Source: Bin55 sp009840545 (lineage in GTDB: Bacteria > Pseudomonadota > Gammaproteobacteria > Pseudomonadales > Azotimanducaceae). Taken from it: a DNA stretch of 64,000 bases. The notes below the pieces were generated by a model. It made no database searches. It had not been told where the DNA came from and worked only from the letters and a program-made list of their open reading frames with translations. This document shows, one piece after another, positions 59,694-64,000 of this stretch (positions are counted from its first letter, which is position 1; each line of letters begins with the position of its first letter). The translations under genes and the position numbers were made by a program. The stretch is taken from the NCBI GenBank assembly GCA_965208815.1, contig OZ242357.1, positions 2,852,001 to 2,916,000 of the forward strand, in the 5' to 3' direction.

Positions 59694-61055
59694 TTACATC
59701 CGTATTGCTTCCGTCACATGGGCGGACAGTTCAGTTCTCGACAGCCGAATTTGATCCATCGAATCTCGATCTCGAATGGTGACCGTGTCGTCTTCGAGAG
59801 TTTGAAAGTCCACCGTAACGCACATTGGAGTACCCGCTTCGTCGTGCTTTCGGTAGCTCTTACCGATGTTCCCAGTGTTTTCCAACGTGATCCGTCCCAA
59901 CCCTAGAGACTGGAGTTTCTTGACAGTTTCCCGAGCCACTGAAACGATCTGTTCGTGGTTCCGTTTCAGAGGCATGACGGCCACCTTAATCGGTGCAAGG
60001 TGCGGCGGAAGTCGAAGCAACGTTCTTTCCGCACCATTTTCGAGTCGCTCAATCTCATAGGCTTCGTTCAGCACAGCAAGAATTGCTCTCTCAACGCCTG
60101 CTGACGGTTCAATTACAAACGGAACGAACCACTGATTGGTACTGAGATCCTGGATTGCCAAACGAACGGTGCTGTCCCGATTGGACTTGACGTCAGCGGT
60201 TAGTCCGAGTTTGCTTTGTTGCTTGGTGTGAGATCCCAGATCGAAGTCGGTTCGATTTGCAATTCCTTCCAATTCATCCATTCCGTGTGGGAATCGATAC
60301 ATCAGGTCTAGAGTGGCTTTCGAATAATGTGCAAGATCGTCTTTAGGCACATTGTGAAGTTGGATCGCATTCCGGCTAACCCCCTGACGTTCCCACCAGT
60401 CAAGCCGAAGATCGACCCAAGTCTGGTGCCAGTCCTCGTCGGTTCCAGGTTTCACAAAATATTCCAGTTCCATTATTTCGAACTCGCGAACCCTGAAAAT
60501 AAAGTTCCTTGGAGTGATCTCGTTCCGAAAGGACTTGCCAATCTGCGCGATTCCGAATGGAACGGTTCTTGAAGTCGAATCCACAACATTCTTGAAATTT
60601 GTGAATATGTGCTGTGCGGTTTCCGGTCTCAAGTACGCAAAGCTCTCTTCGTCCTCAACTGGTCCGACATTGGTCTTAAACATCAAGTTGAAGGGACGAG
60701 GATCTGTGAGTTCGGTAGAACCACAAAAAGGACACTTACCGTCGGTTATGTGATCGGCTCGGCTGCGCTTCTTGCAGTTACGACAGTCGACCAGTGGATC
60801 AGAAAACGTTTCTTCGTGACCTGAGTAATGAAGGACCTTTTGAGGCGTCAAGATCGCAGCATCGAGGCCCTCCACATCGTCGCGTTCGTAAACCATGGAT
60901 TGCCACCATGCCGTCTTGAGGTTGTTTTTGAGCTCAACGCCGAGCGGACCAAAGTCGTAAATACCTTGCATTCCACCATAAGCTTCACTCGACTGAAAAA
61001 TGAAGCCTCTGCGCTTGCACAGACTGGTTAGTTCTTCCATGCTCTTGGCTGTCAT
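59694..61055 (-). CDS. glyS: Glycyl-tRNA synthetase, alpha2 type
   Basis: The 453-residue single-chain class II synthetase joins glycine to tRNA-Gly. SLCKRRGFIFQSSEAYGGMQ and GIYDFGPLGVELKNNL form the N-terminus. A zinc-like insert follows (CRNCKKRS and CPFCGS). Motif 2 is IGKSFRNEITPRNFIFRVRE; the later EPSAGVERAILAVL is motif 3. The anticodon-binding domain is VAVMPLKRNHEQIV onward. Most Gammaproteobacteria use the unrelated alpha2beta2 enzyme (GlyQ/GlyS), so this form is unusual for them. It is convergent with the second rpoD. Confidence 0.95.
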   Translation of the reverse strand: MTAKSMEELTSLCKRRGFIFQSSEAYGGMQGIYDFGPLGVELKNNLKTAWWQSMVYERDDVEGLDAAILTPQKVLHYSGHEETFSDPLVDCRNCKKRSRADHITDGKCPFCGSTELTDPRPFNLMFKTNVGPVEDEESFAYLRPETAQHIFTNFKNVVDSTSRTVPFGIAQIGKSFRNEITPRNFIFRVREFEIMELEYFVKPGTDEDWHQTWVDLRLDWWERQGVSRNAIQLHNVPKDDLAHYSKATLDLMYRFPHGMDELEGIANRTDFDLGSHTKQQSKLGLTADVKSNRDSTVRLAIQDLSTNQWFVPFVIEPSAGVERAILAVLNEAYEIERLENGAERTLLRLPPHLAPIKVAVMPLKRNHEQIVSVARETVKKLQSLGLGRITLENTGNIGKSYRKHDEAGTPMCVTVDFQTLEDDTVTIRDRDSMDQIRLSRTELSAHVTEAIRM

Positions 61056-61095
61056 TTCAATGCTCTAAGTGGAGTCGTGGGGCATGTTAGGCGTC

Positions 61096-61112
61096 CCACG
61101 CGAAACGCGTGG
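61096..61112. other. 7-bp hairpin in the glyS leader
   Basis: CCACGCG and CGCGTGG with an AAA loop, lying about 40 bases upstream of the glyS start on the minus strand. It could be a regulatory stem in the leader or an operator. No T-box features are seen. Confidence 0.35.
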
Positions 61113-61263
61113 AAGTGGGCGGTAAGGCGCGTATTATGCATAGTCTCAACGATTTCAGCCCGTTCGACCGTGCCGCTCGCGCAGACGAATCGGCACAACT
61201 TTTTACAATGACTTGCGTTATCCGAGCACATAGCAAGACACCAGCACGTTGAGTTCACTGCAA

Positions 61264-62643
61264 ATGCAAATATCAGAGTTTCAATCCATCGTCGGAAGCA
61301 ATGGAATACTTGTAGGCGAGGATGTCTCAAGCCGTTCCGAACGTATCTGGACCGACGAGACTGTTCAAGCTTCTGCAATCGTTCGACCGAGAGACACTCA
61401 AGAACTTAGCGAAGTGCTTCGACTCTGCCACGAAAGAGACCAACCAATTGTCGTTCATGGTGGGCTCACAGGGCTCGTCGATGGAGCTCAAACAAAGCGT
61501 TCGGACATCGTTGTTTCGACGGAGCTCATGAACGAGATCGAATCAATCGATCCCATTGCGCGAACCATGACCGTTCAAGCTGGCGTGAAACTACAGCAAA
61601 TTCAGGAACTTGCAGAGTCCAACCGGCTACTGTTCCCATTGGATCTCGGTGCTCGAGGGTCTTGCTCAATTGGTGGGAACATTGCCACCAACGCAGGTGG
61701 CAACCGAGTGATCCGATATGGAATGACTCGAGACATGGTGCTTGGTCTTGAGGTAGTGCTCGCCGATGGAACGATAGTTTCGTCTATGAATGACATGATC
61801 AAAAACAACGCCGGCTATGACTTGAAGCATGTGTTCATCGGAACCGAAGGAAGTCTAGGCGTGATCACCCGAGCCGTCTTGCGATTAAGAGAGCTACCGT
61901 TGACGGACGAAGCGGTGTTCATGAGCGTGGATGAGTTCAGCATGCTCCCGAAGATCTTGAAACACATGGACCAGAAACTTGGCGGGACATTGACCTCGTT
62001 TGAAGTGATGTGGAACGACTACTACTCCCATGTGTGCGGAAACGGAGAAGCCCATCAACCGCCTTTGCCTACAACTCATCCGTACTACGTACTCATCGAA
62101 GCTTGGGGCGGCGACTCGCGAAATGACCACGCCAGAATGGAAGCAGCAGTTGAGTCCGTTTATGAAGCGAAATTAATCAGCGATGCCGCTATCGCTCAGA
62201 ATTCAGTTCAGCGCAATGCGTTCTGGGCAATACGAGACGACGTAGAAAAATGCATGACGATCAAACCCACTTTTGTGTTCGATGTCAGTTTGCGCATTGG
62301 TGACATGGAAGACTACGTAGTAGAAGTGAATCGTCGGTTAACCGAACAGTTTGGTACCTACCGCATATTCACATTTGGTCACTTGGGCGATGGGAATCTC
62401 CATTTTGCGATCAATACGGGAACAGACCCAGCTCATCAGCATCCAGTAGAACGCTGCGTTTACGAACCGCTACGTGCCATAAATGGGTCAATATCCGCGG
62501 AACACGGAATAGGTCTGGAAAAGAAGGAGTACTTGGACATTTCTCGCAACGAGATTGAAGTGGGTCTCATGCGTACATTGAAGAAATCGCTGGACCCAAA
62601 GGGAATTCTCAATCCCGGCAAGATTTTCGAATTCAACGGCTAA
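61264..62643 (+). CDS. FAD-linked oxidase, GlcD/D-lactate dehydrogenase family
   Basis: About 459 residues from ATG at 61264; an in-frame TTG at 61249 is possible. The FAD-binding (PCMH) domain shows ASAIVRPRDTQELSEVLRLC, PIVVHGGLTGLVDGAQ, LLFPLDLGARGSCSIGGNIA and TNAGGNRVIRYGMTRDMVLG. The C-terminal FAD-oxidase domain has FGHLGDGNLHFAI with metal-type histidines, and ISAEHGIGLEKKEYL. Relatives oxidise D-lactate, glycolate or D-2-hydroxyglutarate; the closest by pattern is the D-2-hydroxyglutarate dehydrogenase group. Its 3' end overlaps the convergent SDR gene by four bases. Confidence 0.9.
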   Translation: MQISEFQSIVGSNGILVGEDVSSRSERIWTDETVQASAIVRPRDTQELSEVLRLCHERDQPIVVHGGLTGLVDGAQTKRSDIVVSTELMNEIESIDPIARTMTVQAGVKLQQIQELAESNRLLFPLDLGARGSCSIGGNIATNAGGNRVIRYGMTRDMVLGLEVVLADGTIVSSMNDMIKNNAGYDLKHVFIGTEGSLGVITRAVLRLRELPLTDEAVFMSVDEFSMLPKILKHMDQKLGGTLTSFEVMWNDYYSHVCGNGEAHQPPLPTTHPYYVLIEAWGGDSRNDHARMEAAVESVYEAKLISDAAIAQNSVQRNAFWAIRDDVEKCMTIKPTFVFDVSLRIGDMEDYVVEVNRRLTEQFGTYRIFTFGHLGDGNLHFAINTGTDPAHQHPVERCVYEPLRAINGSISAEHGIGLEKKEYLDISRNEIEVGLMRTLKKSLDPKGILNPGKIFEFNG

Positions 62644-63461
62644 GAGTCTAATTTTTTTTCGGGCCACTGTCGATCCATTCCTTCAAACAAGCCGTTCACC
62701 CGAGACTGAATCATCTGGCGTGACTGCTCACCGTCGGTGAAGATGTAGAGTTCGTTGTTTTGAATCGCGCGCAAGACCGATTCACCAGCAAATACTGGTG
62801 TTACAGCATGTTGTAGAAGACCCAGCTGCTTCTTGCGCTTTTCGATCCCTTCAGTGTCCAGGTCATCAAGATCCGGGTAGAAAATTGGAGTGTCAACGAT
62901 GAACGGACAGAGAACAGATACACCGATGTTGGATTCCTGCAGCTCTTGACGCAAACACTCGCTAATTGCAACGACAGCAAATTTAGTGGCGCAATACGGT
63001 CCAGAGCCGCGCGACGTGTACAGTCCCATGATCGATGCAGTATTGACGATGTGTCCGCCTTCACCGTGAGCTTGGATTCGGGAAGTAAACACATGGCAGC
63101 CGTTTACGACTCCCCATAAGTTCACGTCGATGACTTTGCGCCAACGATCCATAGACGTGGAAGAAACAGGTCCACCCACTCCGATTCCGGCGTTGTTGCA
63201 CACAATGTGAATCTTGCCAAAGTGACTCTCTGCCAATTCGGCAGCATGTTCAAGAGAATCCAATTGAGAAACATCGGCTTCTACTGCAAAAAGCTTTGAT
63301 TCATCTGCATCGAGAGACGCCTTGACTCGTTCCAGTCGATCCTCTCTTATGTCTGCAATAGCAACCTTCAGTCCCGCGTCGAGAAAAGCTTTTGCCATAC
63401 CCCGTCCAATTCCACTGCCGCCTCCCGTAACGAAGGCGACCTTGTCTACGATGTCCTTCAT
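62640..63461 (-). CDS. SDR-family oxidoreductase
   Basis: About 273 residues from ATG at 63461 (MKDIVDKVAF); an in-frame start at 63488 adds nine unlikely residues. Cofactor motif FVTGGGSGIGRGMAKAFL, NNAG in IVCNNAGIGVGG, Ser in IVNTASIMGLY, and YxxxK in YCATKFAVVAISE. The longer C-terminus, with ESVLRAIQNNELYIFTDG, resembles SDRs that act on lipids or xenobiotics. Substrate unknown. Transcribed divergently from the LLM-type gene. Confidence 0.9.
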   Translation of the reverse strand: MKDIVDKVAFVTGGGSGIGRGMAKAFLDAGLKVAIADIREDRLERVKASLDADESKLFAVEADVSQLDSLEHAAELAESHFGKIHIVCNNAGIGVGGPVSSTSMDRWRKVIDVNLWGVVNGCHVFTSRIQAHGEGGHIVNTASIMGLYTSRGSGPYCATKFAVVAISECLRQELQESNIGVSVLCPFIVDTPIFYPDLDDLDTEGIEKRKKQLGLLQHAVTPVFAGESVLRAIQNNELYIFTDGEQSRQMIQSRVNGLFEGMDRQWPEKKLDS

Positions 63462-63661
63462 AAGTACTCCAGCTCTCACACATGTCAAGGTTCACTCTAA
63501 GCATTATCCAGACTGTCGAAATCCCGGGAGAACACTTCGCACTCAGGCGTTCTATCAAGTGACCCAAGTACCGAGTCTGGTTCCGCGAGAGTCCCGCACC
63601 AATCAGGGAGATCTATGCACGGTTTTGAGCATGACTTATCATGTTTTGCGTAGATAAACAG

Positions 63662-63677
63662 TGGGACACACGTCCCA
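63662..63677. other. Small hairpin upstream of the LLM-type gene
   Basis: A 6-bp stem TGGGAC / GTCCCA with an ACAC loop, 26 bases before the start codon at 63703. It may be an operator or leader stem. Support is limited to symmetry. Confidence 0.3.
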
Positions 63678-63702
63678 ATCAAGCATAGCGTTGGAGGGCG
63701 AT

Positions 63703-64000
63703 ATGAGAGTAGTTACTGGCGTTGGGGGAGTTCCTGAATCTATCGCAGATCAAGCACAAATTGCGGAGGCAAGCGGTTTCGATGTTGCAACTTGCGGTGA
63801 ACTGGCACACGATTCCATAGTGACCATGACAATCGCGGCGACGGCGACCGAGAAAATCGATCTCCAAACATCAGTAACTATCGCTTTTCCCCGAAGTCCA
63901 ATGGTCCTTGCGATGGAAGCTTGGGATCTTCAAAGACTATCTAAAGGCAGATTCACATTGGGTCTTGGCAGCCAAGTCAAAGGACATAACGAACGTAGAT
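63703..64000 (+). CDS. LLM-class flavin-dependent oxidoreductase (5' part, cut by window end)
   Basis: The frame opens at ATG 63703 after a strong Shine-Dalgarno (ggaggg) and is still open at the window end, giving the first 99 residues. MRVVTGVGGVPESIADQAQI, ASGFDVATCGELAHDSIVTM, DLQTSVTIAFPRSPMVLAME and SKGRFTLGLGSQVKGH are characteristic of luciferase-like monooxygenases of the group often labelled F420-dependent (TIGR03617-like). Use of F420 or FMN cannot be told from this part. Confidence 0.85.
   Translation, partial: MRVVTGVGGVPESIADQAQIAEASGFDVATCGELAHDSIVTMTIAATATEKIDLQTSVTIAFPRSPMVLAMEAWDLQRLSKGRFTLGLGSQVKGHNERR

Noticed and set aside
1..64000. CRISPR arrays, rRNA genes, replication origin, prophage
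   Set aside because: No regularly spaced repeats, no rRNA-like stretches, no DnaA-box cluster next to replication genes and no run of phage structural genes were seen.

Overview
The window reads as a chromosomal segment of a gammaproteobacterium of roughly balanced base composition. The taxonomic pointers are an SbcB-type exodeoxyribonuclease I, a MetR regulator with its own TGAA-N5-TTCA box, SixA, and an rpsU-yqeY-dnaG-rpoD macromolecular-synthesis operon. I cannot name the genus. Two features are atypical for that class: an alpha2-type glycyl-tRNA synthetase and a second complete rpoD placed directly after the first.

Layout. 0.4-4.6 kb: a periplasmic repeat protein, a decayed AbiEii toxin gene, an outer-membrane barrel protein, and short IS21 and IS256 scraps with a 60-bp inverted repeat. 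4.6-9.4 kb: a giant ABC-2/peptidase-like membrane protein whose C-terminal domain has slipped out of frame, and an ARPP-1 family protein. 9.4-15.7 kb: an accessory island with hipBA (the HipA lacks a key Asp), three paralogous four-helix membrane proteins (one with a nonsense codon), a DUF3883 nuclease-like protein and vapBC. 15.7-22.3 kb: an anion symporter, then an overlapping run of sbcB, an osmoprotectant-type ABC importer, a NUDT19-like Nudix protein and a LolD/MacB-type ATPase. 22.4-27.1 kb: the FtsX permease and AttH-like lipoprotein that probably belong with that ATPase, separated from it by an inverted AAA/DUF4143 gene. 27.1-33 kb: Nudix, a Cys/Met PLP enzyme, an SDR, purC, a small unknown protein and a TlpA-like protein. 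33-35 kb: a paralogue of the first repeat protein. 35-40 kb: an Nmad3-domain gene leading into a split biotin-dependent acyl-CoA carboxylase/crotonase operon. 40-46 kb: metR, a broken phage-type methyltransferase, a PNPOx-like gene, sixA, a thiolase/DUF35 pair and a dead S9 peptidase relic. 46-51 kb: rhomboid, then a minus-strand run argC-aminotransferase-nitrilase-AI-2E exporter. 51-52.6 kb: a secreted thioredoxin-ankyrin protein. 52.9-59.7 kb: rpsU-yqeY-dnaG-rpoD, tRNA-Ile(CAU), rpoD. 59.7-64 kb: glyS, a GlcD-like FAD oxidase, an SDR and the start of an LLM oxidoreductase.

The most striking signal is at 57361-57722. A minus-strand tRNA with anticodon CAU is split after anticodon position 36 by a 285-nt insertion that carries group I intron hallmarks: U before the 5' splice site, terminal G, an internal guide GUG able to pair with CAU, core strings like those of the Azoarcus tRNA-Ile intron, and complementary P7 strands. 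It lies between the two rpoD genes and next to a perfect 13-bp terminator. Other signals worth testing are the HipA Asp-to-Gly change, the interrupted Att-like transporter, and several clean single-base lesions that mark recent gene decay.
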